Shown here: one piece after another, positions 45,511 through 53,843 of the stretch
Numbering within the stretch: position 1 is the stretch's first letter
Layout: every line of letters starts with the position of its first letter
Source of the DNA: Synechococcales cyanobacterium C42_A2020_086
GTDB lineage: Bacteria > Cyanobacteriota > Cyanobacteriia > Elainellales > Elainellaceae
NCBI GenBank assembly: GCA_015272325.1
Contig: JACYLU010000020.1
Span: 226,683-290,682 of the forward strand
Direction: 5' to 3'
Length of the DNA: 64,000 nt
Notes under the pieces: model-generated
Database searches by the model: none
Told to the model about the DNA's origin: nothing
Seen by the model: only the letters and a program-made list of their open reading frames with translations
Made by a program: the position numbers and the translations under genes

Positions 45511-46758
45511 ATGGCCGTTCTTTCGTTGCCCACGGTTAATGGCGATCGCCTCAATGCCAGCATTAGTCGCTTGGCGAAGGTGGGAAAGCTACCGAACGGC
45601 GAGATTTGCCGCCTGGCCTTCACACCCGAAGACTTGCAGGCCCGCTATCTGGTGCAGCAGTGGATGGTGGAAGCGGGGATGACAGTGCACAGCGATGCGG
45701 CGGGAAACTTGATTGGTCGCTATGCCGGTACCGTGGATAGTGCTCCGGCTCTGGCTACCGGCTCCCACATCGACACTGTGCCCTCGGGCGGTCCCTACGA
45801 TGGTGTGCTGGGGGTGCTGGCGGGCATCGAAGTCGTGCGGACGCTGCGGGAGAATAACCTGCGTCTGAAGCATCCAATCGAGGTGATTGTCTTTACTGAC
45901 GAAGAAAGCTCGATGATTGGCTGTCAGGCGATGGCCGGCACCGCACTGCTGCGCTCCCCAGAACGCTACCAGCCCAAGATCGGCGGCTCGATCCAAGACT
46001 GCCTAGAAGCAATTGGCGGCAACTGGAAGGGGCTGGCCTCGGCGCGGCGCACCCGTGAAGACATGGCAGCGTTTGTGGAACTGCATGTGGAGCAGGGCGC
46101 GGTGTTGGAGCGGACAAAAAAGGCGATTGGTGTTGTGCAGGGCGTTGTGGGCATGCTGCGGAAAACTATCACCATCACCGGACAAGCCAACCATGCCGGC
46201 ACCACCCCGATGAACATGCGGCAGGATGCGCTAGTGGCCGCTGCCCAGATCGTGCTGGCCGTACAGCAGATTGCTCTTAGCATGCCGAGTGAGCCTGTCG
46301 CGACCGTTGGTTCCCTCACCGTCTTGCCAAACGCCGTGAATATCATTCCTGGCACCGTGGAGCTGACGGTGGATATGCGCGACCTATCGCAAGAATGCCT
46401 CAACGAAATGCTAGAGCGCCTACAGCAGGAAATCACCGCCATTGCCGCCGCCACCGACACCACCATCGAGCTGACTCCCGGTCTCAGCGTTCGCCCCACA
46501 CTCGCCGCGCCGCAGATTCAAGCCACCATCGAAGCGGTCTGCCAGGATCTCGGCTTCAGCTATTGCTTGCTGCCCAGCCGCGCCGGTCACGATTCTCTAG
46601 AAATAGGGCGGATCACCGACATGGGCATGATCTTTGTTCCCAGCCAGGCCGGGTTAAGCCATTCTGGCGAAGAATACACCTCCCCCGAGCAGTGCACCCA
46701 AGGCGCGACAGTGCTGCTGCATACGCTGATGCGGCTAGATGAGCTGTATCCCTGCTAA
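45511..46758 (+). CDS. M20 Zn-dependent amidohydrolase (N-carbamoyl-L-amino acid hydrolase/allantoate type)
   Basis: A 415-residue dinuclear metallopeptidase-fold enzyme that hydrolyses ureido or carbamoyl groups (N-carbamoyl amino acids, allantoate, ureidoglycine-type substrates), releasing ammonia and CO2 or free amino acids. Metal ligands: GSHIDTVPSGGPYDG (His, Asp), TDEESSMIGCQ (Glu), ELHVEQG (His) and SGEEY near the end. The substrate-binding GQANHAGTTPM lies in the dimer domain. ATG 45511 is preferred over an earlier TTG because GAGGAG sits 7 bases upstream and the length is then typical. It opens an operon-like run with the Pot-type ABC importer, so the import substrate is probably its substrate. 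Confidence 0.92.
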   Translation: MAVLSLPTVNGDRLNASISRLAKVGKLPNGEICRLAFTPEDLQARYLVQQWMVEAGMTVHSDAAGNLIGRYAGTVDSAPALATGSHIDTVPSGGPYDGVLGVLAGIEVVRTLRENNLRLKHPIEVIVFTDEESSMIGCQAMAGTALLRSPERYQPKIGGSIQDCLEAIGGNWKGLASARRTREDMAAFVELHVEQGAVLERTKKAIGVVQGVVGMLRKTITITGQANHAGTTPMNMRQDALVAAAQIVLAVQQIALSMPSEPVATVGSLTVLPNAVNIIPGTVELTVDMRDLSQECLNEMLERLQQEITAIAAATDTTIELTPGLSVRPTLAAPQIQATIEAVCQDLGFSYCLLPSRAGHDSLEIGRITDMGMIFVPSQAGLSHSGEEYTSPEQCTQGATVLLHTLMRLDELYPC

Positions 46759-46884
46759 GCGGAGAGGTGAAGGGTGGATAAGAAGAGTGAATAAATGGAG
46801 GTGCCAAAACGCAGGTTTTCTGCTGCCATTGGCGTTCAGATCAGTTGCAAAACACTAACGTTTCGTTACTTTGTGACGCTGGTT

Positions 46885-46928
46885 GTATTTGACGATACGA
46901 TCAACAGCAAAAAAAGACGTTGTACTAT
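46885..46928 (+). promoter_or_regulatory. NtcA-type promoter of the Pot-like ABC operon
   Basis: GTA-TTTGACGA-TAC (46885-46898) is an exact GTA-N8-TAC NtcA site. TACTAT (46923-46928) fits the TAN3T -10 and lies 24 bp after it; the usual gap is 22-23. It would start transcription near 46935, about 95 bp before the ATPase start. Confidence 0.6.
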
Positions 46929-46984
46929 CCCTAGCTCCCCATTCCTAGCTCCGCCACGTTATCTTTGGTCGCTTCTGAACCAAC

Positions 46985-47010
46985 CCGATCTGAACCTCCG
47001 ATCTGAACCA
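46985..47010. repeat. Tandem duplication, 13 bp x2 (one mismatch)
   Basis: CCGATCTGAACCT followed by CCGATCTGAACCA in the leader before the ATPase start. A looser CCTAGCTCC pair lies 40 bp upstream. Confidence 0.9.
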
Positions 47011-47030
47011 CCTTCACCCCCTCTTTCACC

Positions 47031-48212
47031 ATGAACTCATCTGTTTCCCCCTCGCGCTCGGACCCCGTCATTTCCTCTACTCCCACGGCGAGCCGCTGGC
47101 AGGAAGAGTTGGCATCTCATACAGCAGGCGTGGTGCTGCGCTCGGTGACCAAAAAATATGGCTCTGTTGTGGCGGTCGAGAATATCAGCCTCGATATTCC
47201 TGCCGGCTCCTACACCTGCTTGCTAGGACCCAGCGGCTGCGGCAAAACCACGACGCTGCGGATGATTGCTGGCCATGAGGAGGTTACTAGCGGCGAGTTG
47301 CTGATCGGCGAGCGGCGCGTCAACGACCTGCCACCAGCCCAACGCAACACCGCCATGATGTTTCAAAACTACGCGCTGTTTCCCCACAAAACTGTGTGGG
47401 AGAATGTCGAGTTTGGGCTGAAAATGCGCGATATGCCAAAAGCCGAGCGGACCCAGCGGGTCAACGAGATGCTAGAAATCGTGGGACTAACCAAATTTGC
47501 TGACCGCAAGCCCGCTAAGCTCAGCGGAGGGCAACAACAGCGAACCGCCCTGGCCCGAGCACTGGTGACGCGCCCGCAAGTGCTGCTACTCGATGAGCCG
47601 CTCAGCGCGCTAGACGAGAATCTGCGCATCAAAACCCGTTCTGAGCTGCGCAAACTCCAGAAGCAGTTTGGCATGACGTTTATTCAGGTCACCCACGGTC
47701 AGGATGAAGCCTTCGCCCTGTCGGATCAGATTGTAGTTATGGATCACGGGCGCATCGATCAAATCGGCACGCCTGATCAGATCTTCAAAACCCCGGCTTC
47801 GCGGTTTGTAGCTCGCTTTGTCGGCGATAACAATATCTTTGTCGGCAAGGTTACCGATGTTCTCAGCGAACCAATGGGAGCAGTGGTGCAGCTCGATGTA
47901 GACCGGGTAGGAACCTTCCTCTGCCGGGGGGAAGCCGCCGAGGTGGGGATGACTGCCGCCTGCTGTGTCCGCAGCGACTGTATGCAGTTGCTTCCCTATA
48001 CTGCTGCCACTGCTCCAAACCAGCTCACCGCTCGGATCACCGCCATTGAATTCACCGGCTACGTGACGCGGGTCTCGCTGCTCACCGAAGCCACCGGCGA
48101 AGAAATTACCTACAAAGTGCGCAGCTACGATTGGGTTGCTCGCCCAGCCCAGGAAGGGCAACTCGTCACCCTGAGCTGGACCACCGAGAACTGCGTTTTT
48201 CTGCCGCACTAG
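47031..48212 (+). CDS. Pot-type ABC importer ATPase
   Basis: A 393-residue ATPase of the spermidine/putrescine (PotA) class. Residues 1-30 are an extra Ser/Pro-rich tail. Walker A GPSGCGKTT (near 71), signature LSGGQQQRTALARAL (near 165), Walker B LLLDEPLSALD and the His-loop VTHGQDEA follow. The C-terminal third (about 285-393) is a TOBE regulatory domain. Fed by the NtcA-like promoter above and followed by the binding protein and two permeases. Confidence 0.93.
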   Translation: MNSSVSPSRSDPVISSTPTASRWQEELASHTAGVVLRSVTKKYGSVVAVENISLDIPAGSYTCLLGPSGCGKTTTLRMIAGHEEVTSGELLIGERRVNDLPPAQRNTAMMFQNYALFPHKTVWENVEFGLKMRDMPKAERTQRVNEMLEIVGLTKFADRKPAKLSGGQQQRTALARALVTRPQVLLLDEPLSALDENLRIKTRSELRKLQKQFGMTFIQVTHGQDEAFALSDQIVVMDHGRIDQIGTPDQIFKTPASRFVARFVGDNNIFVGKVTDVLSEPMGAVVQLDVDRVGTFLCRGEAAEVGMTAACCVRSDCMQLLPYTAATAPNQLTARITAIEFTGYVTRVSLLTEATGEEITYKVRSYDWVARPAQEGQLVTLSWTTENCVFLPH

Positions 48213-48309
48213 GGCTGTCTTGTTTCTTCTTCACGCGCTGACTCATTTTCGTCTTTTATTCGCCTTTATTCATCTTTGAATTCTCTACACTCAATTCTCT
48301 TCAGTAACT

Positions 48310-49638
48310 ATGGCTAAACTTTCTCGTCGTCAGCTCATTCGGACCGGTTTGGCAGCCGGAGCAGCCGTTGCCGTAACCCGCTGTGCCAACAATACCAATC
48401 AAGCCCAAGCCCCCAGCGGCACCCCCAATAATCCAGCGACCGGCCCCGAGGTCAACACCAATCAAGTCAAAGATGTGACACTGCGGATGATCGGCACTGG
48501 CGTATCCCAGATCAACGAAATCCGCGACAAAGCCCAAGAAGATCTTGGCTTCAAGATTGACGTGCGGGCCCTCAGCACCGAAGAAAACAACCAGATCGCC
48601 ATTACCCAGCCGGGTCAGTATGACTTGTTTGACGGCGAGTATTTCAGCCTACCGCTGGTGGTGCCTTCGGGGAACCTGCAAGCCATTGATGTCAGCAGAA
48701 TTAAAGAATTCGACAAGATCGTGCCCATCTTCACCCAGAACAAGTTCGACGGAGCGCGGGTCGAGCAGGCGCAGGGCACCTATCCCTACCGGGTCATGTA
48801 TCTGAGGGAGCAAGGCTCCAAGGAATTTGCCACCGAGCCGACCAACTGGGCAACGCTGATTCCCTTCCAGTACAACGCCGACACCCTGGGCTACCGTCCT
48901 GATCTTATCGGCTCCACCAAAATCGAGAGCTGGGCGCAGTTGTTCGATCCGCAGTTCAGAGGCAAAACCTCGATTCTCGATATTCCCTCGATCGGGATTA
49001 TGGACGCTGCGATGGTGGTGGAAGCCGCAGGGCTAATGAAGTTTGGCGACAAGGGGAACATGACGAAACAGGAGATCGACCAGATCACCGACATCCTGAA
49101 GGAGCAAAAGCGCAACGGGCAGTTCCGCGCCTTCTGGAAAACCTTTGATGAGTCTGTGAACCTGATGGCATCTGGGGAGGTGGTACTGCAATCGATGTGG
49201 TCGCCGGCCGTGACGGCTGTGAAAGCCAGGGGCATTGACTGTATCTACGCGCCGCTGAAGGAAGGCTATCGGGCTTGGGGTGGCGGCGTCGGTTTGTCCA
49301 AGAATCTCTCCGGAATCCAGCTCGATGCTGCCTACGAGTACCTGAACTGGATGCTGGAAGGCTGGATGGGAGCTTTCCTGGGGCGGCAGGGCTACTACAG
49401 CGCCATTCCCGAAAACGCCCGCAAGTACATGACTCCGGCCGAGTGGGACTTCTGGTACGAAGGCAAACCCGCCGCTGAAGATATGGTAGACCCCTTCGGC
49501 AAAACCCTAGAGAAGAAGGGGGCAGTGCGCGACGGTGGCTCGTTCAAAGAGCGGATGGGCAACGTCGTGGTCTGGAATTCAACGATGGATGAGCAGGTTC
49601 ACCTCGTCAAGAAGTGGAACGAATTCATCGCGTCGTAG
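48310..49638 (+). CDS. ABC importer substrate-binding protein (PotD-like)
   Basis: A 442-residue exported periplasmic binding protein of the iron/polyamine-like class. A twin-arginine-type n-region (LSRRQLIRTGLAAG) and a short hydrophobic stretch lead to VTRC, a possible lipid-attachment Cys. The mature part has the PotD-like domain-swapped fold with WATLIPFQYNADTLGYRP, GKTSILDIPSIGIMDAAMV and WGGGVGLSK. The ligand residues of classical PotD (an acid cluster for polyamine) cannot be judged by eye, so polyamine is only one option; ureido or carbamoyl compounds fit the neighbours. Confidence 0.9.
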   Translation: MAKLSRRQLIRTGLAAGAAVAVTRCANNTNQAQAPSGTPNNPATGPEVNTNQVKDVTLRMIGTGVSQINEIRDKAQEDLGFKIDVRALSTEENNQIAITQPGQYDLFDGEYFSLPLVVPSGNLQAIDVSRIKEFDKIVPIFTQNKFDGARVEQAQGTYPYRVMYLREQGSKEFATEPTNWATLIPFQYNADTLGYRPDLIGSTKIESWAQLFDPQFRGKTSILDIPSIGIMDAAMVVEAAGLMKFGDKGNMTKQEIDQITDILKEQKRNGQFRAFWKTFDESVNLMASGEVVLQSMWSPAVTAVKARGIDCIYAPLKEGYRAWGGGVGLSKNLSGIQLDAAYEYLNWMLEGWMGAFLGRQGYYSAIPENARKYMTPAEWDFWYEGKPAAEDMVDPFGKTLEKKGAVRDGGSFKERMGNVVVWNSTMDEQVHLVKKWNEFIAS

Positions 49639-49713
49639 GAGCCAGGCGGGGGCAGACAGATGCTCTCTAGCGACGTACAGGTTCGTCCTCTGCCTATCCG
49701 CTAAACCCTCCAG

Positions 49714-49725
49714 AACTGTACAGTT
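49714..49725. promoter_or_regulatory. Perfect 12 bp palindrome
   Basis: AACTGTACAGTT between the binding-protein and permease genes. It shares the TGTACA core with the palindrome at 45294 and could be a second operator or chance. Confidence 0.3.
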
Positions 49726-49779
49726 TTGCGTACACCAACCGCTCAACTTTTTCTCAGCCTACGACGACGTCCACCGTGA

Positions 49780-50646
49780 ATGCTGCCCATGTATAAATCC
49801 TGGAAAACGGTGCAGCCCTACATCTTGGCGCTACCGCAAACGCTCGTATTTTTGCTGTTTCTGATTTTTCCGATCTTAATGATTCTGCTGGTGAGCTTTT
49901 GGGAATTCAATGGCTACACCATGGTGCCTGGTTTCACCTTGAGCAACTATACCGACATTTTTACCTCTGACGTCTATCTCAGAACCTATCTCAACACGTT
50001 TAAGTACGTCATTCTAGTTTGGTTTTTCTGCCTGGCAATTGCTTTTCCTGTAGCTTATTTTCTGGCATTTCATATTCAGAATCAAAAGCTGCAAATTATC
50101 TTGTTTCTGATCTGCACTGTTCCCTTTTGGACTTCCAATATCATCCGCATGATCTCCTGGATTCCCGTCTTGGGGAAAGAGGGATTAATCAATTCTACTT
50201 TAATGTCGTTAAATCTGATTCAACAGCCAATCGAATGGCTGCTCTATTCTGATTTTGCAGTGGTGCTGGGTATGGTGCATTTGTTTAATTTCTTTATGAT
50301 TGCTCCAATTTTCAATAGCTTGATGCGGATCGATCGCAATCTAATTACCGCCGCCGAAGATATGGGAGCCTCCGGTTGGCAAATTCTGCGGGAAATTATT
50401 TTGCCGCTAGCGGCTCCCGGCATTGCCATTGGCTCCATTTTCATCGTGACGCTTGTCATGGGCGAATTCGTTACCGTGCGGCTGATGGGCGGCGGACAGT
50501 CGGCTTCGGTGGGTAAGCTGATCCAAACCCAGATCGGCAGCTTGCAGTATCCCTTGGCTGCCGCGAATGCCGTCGTGCTGCTGATCGTCACCCTGATTCT
50601 AGTATCGGGCATTCTGCGGGTTGTGGATATTCGCAAAGAGCTGTAG
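49780..50646 (+). CDS. Pot-type ABC importer permease 1
   Basis: A 288-residue inner-membrane permease with six predicted helices and the EAA-type loop AAEDMGASGWQILREIILPLAAPGIAIG (about 192-220) that docks on the ATPase. The N-terminal SWKTVQPYILALPQTLVFLLF is like PotB/PotH. Two close ATGs (49780 and 49789) could start it; there is no clear ribosome site. It forms the channel with the next gene. Confidence 0.92.
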   Translation: MLPMYKSWKTVQPYILALPQTLVFLLFLIFPILMILLVSFWEFNGYTMVPGFTLSNYTDIFTSDVYLRTYLNTFKYVILVWFFCLAIAFPVAYFLAFHIQNQKLQIILFLICTVPFWTSNIIRMISWIPVLGKEGLINSTLMSLNLIQQPIEWLLYSDFAVVLGMVHLFNFFMIAPIFNSLMRIDRNLITAAEDMGASGWQILREIILPLAAPGIAIGSIFIVTLVMGEFVTVRLMGGGQSASVGKLIQTQIGSLQYPLAAANAVVLLIVTLILVSGILRVVDIRKEL

Positions 50647-50662
50647 AACGAGCGGTAGAACT

Positions 50663-51472
50663 ATGAAAAAACGGTCTCTGTCCTTTTATCTGCTGGCTGC
50701 CTTTTTCGGGCTGTTTGTGCTGTTTCTTTACGGTCCGATGATTGCCATTTTCATGCTGTCGCTGCAAGGTCCCGACGGCAACCTCACTTTCCCGATGCGC
50801 GGCTTCAGCGTCTACTGGCTGGGGCAGGTGTTTCAAGAACAGCGGGTGGGCAGCTTCACCGATGCCTTTCAGCGCTCGTTGGTCTTGGGTCTTGCCGTGC
50901 TGCTGCTCTCGGTGATCGTCAGCGTTTTAGCGGGTTTAGCATTCCGGGCGCGGTTTCGCGGCGCCACCTTTCTGTTCTACCTGACGATCTCTAGCCTAAT
51001 CGTGCCTAGCGTCTTGGTGTCGTTGGGCATTGGCATCGCCTTTCAAGTGCTGGGGCTAGAAACCAACTGGTTTTCCTCGGGGCTAGGTGCTCACCTTACC
51101 TGGACTGTGCCCTTTGCCTTTCTGATTGTGCTGGGGGTATTCAACCGTTTCAACCCGTCCTACGAAGAAGCCGCCCGTGATCTAGGGGCAACGGATACTC
51201 GCACTTTCTGGGAAATTGTGTTGCCGCTAATTGCGCCTAGCTTAGTGGGCATCGGCTTGCTGGCGTTCACCCTCTCCTATGACGAATTCACCCGCACCTC
51301 GCTGATCTCGGGGCAAAACAATACTCTGCCGCTGGAAATTTTCGGCATGACCACCAACGTCACCTCGCCGGCTCTTTATGCCCTGGGGACGCTGACAACC
51401 CTGTTCTCCTTTACGCTGATCATCTTGGCGTTTGTCGGCTTCCAGGTGTTTTCGAAGCGGCAGCAGCAGTGA
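50663..51472 (+). CDS. Pot-type ABC importer permease 2
   Basis: A 269-residue permease like PotC/PotI with six helices and the EAA loop YEEAARDLGATDTRTFWEIVLPLIAPSLVGIG. ATG 50663 (MKKRSLSF) lies 14 bp after the stop of permease 1; the earlier in-frame Met at 50621 is inside it. Completes the transporter. It converges on the HEAT-repeat gene 26 bp away. Confidence 0.92.
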   Translation: MKKRSLSFYLLAAFFGLFVLFLYGPMIAIFMLSLQGPDGNLTFPMRGFSVYWLGQVFQEQRVGSFTDAFQRSLVLGLAVLLLSVIVSVLAGLAFRARFRGATFLFYLTISSLIVPSVLVSLGIGIAFQVLGLETNWFSSGLGAHLTWTVPFAFLIVLGVFNRFNPSYEEAARDLGATDTRTFWEIVLPLIAPSLVGIGLLAFTLSYDEFTRTSLISGQNNTLPLEIFGMTTNVTSPALYALGTLTTLFSFTLIILAFVGFQVFSKRQQQ

Positions 51473-51498
51473 AAGACAGTCTGACAGCTTCATCCGCT

Positions 51499-52827
51499 CT
51501 ACCCTTCGCTCAAGCAAGCATGCACACTCCATTCATGCAGTGCGGCTTCAATCCCCGCCTTCAAAGAGGCATCCCTAGCTGTATGCAAGCAGGCTTGTAA
51601 TCGCTGATAGGCACCCTGGGACTCTAGCTGTTTGAGGGCCGCAATGGCGTGCAGCCGCACCGTGGCCTCAGAATCCGCTAGTAGTTGCAGCAACGCCTCG
51701 ATTGCGTCCGCTTGTCCGAGTTGCCCCAAGCTTTGGGCAATATCTCGCCGCACTTCGGGAACTTGAGTCACTGGATGGGAAGCACGTAATACCCGCAATA
51801 GAATTTGAGTAGCAAATCGCTTAGCAGATGCTGTCTCTACCCGTCCTAGCCCCACGATAATTTCTCGGTGCAGAGTTTGAACGTGCTCGCCCGATAACGC
51901 CCCTGCTACAACCGGCACCTGATGTGATTGATCCAAGATGGACTGCAATTGCTCTAACGCCGGAGCATCGCCAATCCACACCAGCGCCCGCACCGCTTCG
52001 CAGCTCAAATCGATCGGCGTATGGGGTGACTGAATCAGTTGACCTAACTTCACGGCCGCCTCTGGCGTTCCGACTCGCCCCAAGGCAATGACCACCTGCT
52101 GACAGACCTGCGGATTCAGATCCCATAGCAGCGGGTAGAGTGCCTGAATCACGTCCGGACCGTTCAGCGGATCGGCTTGCATCCCCAATCCCACCACAGC
52201 AGCGCGACGCACAGCGGCGGCAGGATCTCGCAGAGCGGCGAGCAATACGGAGAACACCTCCGGCGTATGGTAGTGGCTCAGGGCTTCAATCGCAACAGCT
52301 CGTATCGCCGGATCCGTATCCTGCACGGTTTGCAGCAGCACCGGCAAAACCTGAAGATGCCGAATTTGGGCGAGAGCCTGAACCGCCAACAGGCGAGTTT
52401 CGGGGGATTGCAGCAGCTCTTGCAGCGAGGCAATTGCGGGTGTCCCAATCTGAGCGAGAGCTGAGGCAGCCATACCAGCAACCTGGGAGTTTTCAGCCGT
52501 TTTCAGCAATTCCGTCAATGCAGACAGCGTGACCGGGTCTTGAAATTGTCCCAGAATCCGAGCAACAAACCACAGCAGTTCCCAATCGCCGTCTGCCTCT
52601 TCCTGTAGCAGGGTGAGCAATGGCGCAATCGCTAGTTTACCAAAGCGATGAAAGTGTTTAGCAATTTCCCAACGAGTTTCAAAATCGCCGATTTGCAGCG
52701 CCTCTAATGCTTCAGCGAGCGCCAAGCGCCACTCGTGAGATTCATGCTCTGCCGCTGACAATGAGGACAAACACGATGCCGATCGCAGGTCATCCATGAC
52801 GTACGGTTGGGTAACGTTCACATTCAA
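51499..52827 (-). CDS. HEAT-repeat protein
   Basis: A 442-residue all-helical protein made of about 10 HEAT/PBS-lyase-like repeats, for example VARILGQFQDPVTLSALTEL, AVQALAQIRHLQVLPVLLQT and ALSHYHTPEVFSVLLAALRD. In cyanobacteria such repeats occur in phycobilin lyases (CpcE/F, NblB) and in scaffold proteins; the residues needed for lyase work are not obvious, so a protein-protein scaffold or phycobilisome-related role is inference. Convergent to the Pot operon. Confidence 0.85.
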   Translation of the reverse strand: MNVNVTQPYVMDDLRSASCLSSLSAAEHESHEWRLALAEALEALQIGDFETRWEIAKHFHRFGKLAIAPLLTLLQEEADGDWELLWFVARILGQFQDPVTLSALTELLKTAENSQVAGMAASALAQIGTPAIASLQELLQSPETRLLAVQALAQIRHLQVLPVLLQTVQDTDPAIRAVAIEALSHYHTPEVFSVLLAALRDPAAAVRRAAVVGLGMQADPLNGPDVIQALYPLLWDLNPQVCQQVVIALGRVGTPEAAVKLGQLIQSPHTPIDLSCEAVRALVWIGDAPALEQLQSILDQSHQVPVVAGALSGEHVQTLHREIIVGLGRVETASAKRFATQILLRVLRASHPVTQVPEVRRDIAQSLGQLGQADAIEALLQLLADSEATVRLHAIAALKQLESQGAYQRLQACLHTARDASLKAGIEAALHEWSVHACLSEG

Positions 52828-53750
52828 TGCTGAGTCTACTGTGATTGTTTGTAGGAATACCAGCGCCTACGAGAGCTTTTTCAGATTAAAACAGCCTGAT
52901 CATGCAAAAAATACATGAATACCATGCAATAAACTCATAGCCAGTATTCAGCGCCAGTCATTTGCAGTTCTCATCTAAATTTCATGGCCCATGAATCCAC
53001 CTGCGTGTAGGGTCGCTCTCGATTGCTTCATCTTCCTTAACCGTTTCTGAAAACGAACAGATAGATCAACTACATATCGCGAGCGAAACAGCCACTATGC
53101 TGTCAATATTTCCACGAAAGCATGAGCAGCTAAAGTGGGAAAGTTGTTTGCGCACCTGTGTCAATCCAGGGGAAAAGTAGCCGTGTGTAGCAGGAGTAGA
53201 TTGCCGAAGACAAAATGATTTTCTTAGCAAAATTGAATTACCGAAATTGAACTCATCCTCCGATAAAACTCCGATAAAACTCCTGTTGAGCAGGACTTCT
53301 AGCCCGTTTAGCTAATAAGCTTCAGCGCCTTTATCTGCTTAGCTTCTCGATGAAACGACCCAATCGAACGGTCAAGATGTGAAAAACGTCTGGTTCCATC
53401 TAGCAATTATTGGGCTTGCTGATTGACGAGTAAGCGATTGACTGATGACCTCGAACGGAAATCGTCTCATGATTGCCCGAAGCGAAGCAACTTTTGCATG
53501 TCTCTGTGAAAGATGTGAAATCAGATCAATGATCCCTGAACTGAGCTACAACAGCCACCTTCTAAATTTTCGAGCAACATCTCCTCTAGATGCCAAACCA
53601 CCGACGGCAGGATCATCTGTCAGTGAACCACCCATCTACATCATCTACCTTGAGAGAGTTGCCTATCGGCAGATTGGTTTTCCCTAAAACTGACTTTCAT
53701 GCAGCATTTGCATGGCGCACCCGCGAAAAGTTCATAACCTGAAATTTTTT
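52828..53750. other. Spacer upstream of nirA
   Basis: 923 bp without a credible gene. The only longer frame (53445-53687 plus) is irregular and has no ribosome site. It holds an 11 bp tandem duplication at 53258 and the NtcA promoter at its right end (next entry). Confidence 0.5.
53258..53283. repeat. Tandem duplication, 11 bp x2 plus partial
   Basis: CTCCGATAAAA twice, then CTCC, head to tail. Confidence 0.93.
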
Positions 53751-53792
53751 GTAACTAAAGTTACGAATTGCTCTGTTCAGTTTCCCTAACCT
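53751..53792 (+). promoter_or_regulatory. NtcA-activated promoter of the nitrate operon
   Basis: GTA-ACTAAAGT-TAC (53751-53764) is a perfect NtcA site. TAACCT (53787-53792), a TAN3T -10, follows after exactly 22 bp, the canonical class II arrangement. Transcription should begin about 50 bp before nirA. Confidence 0.9.
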
Positions 53793-53843
53793 GATGTGCA
53801 GTCGCCAAGGCAACCACCGTCTTGATCCAGCGAGGATATAACC

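Noticed and set aside
53445..53687. 80-residue frame upstream of nirA
   Set aside because: Irregular composition, no ribosome site and no recognisable family.
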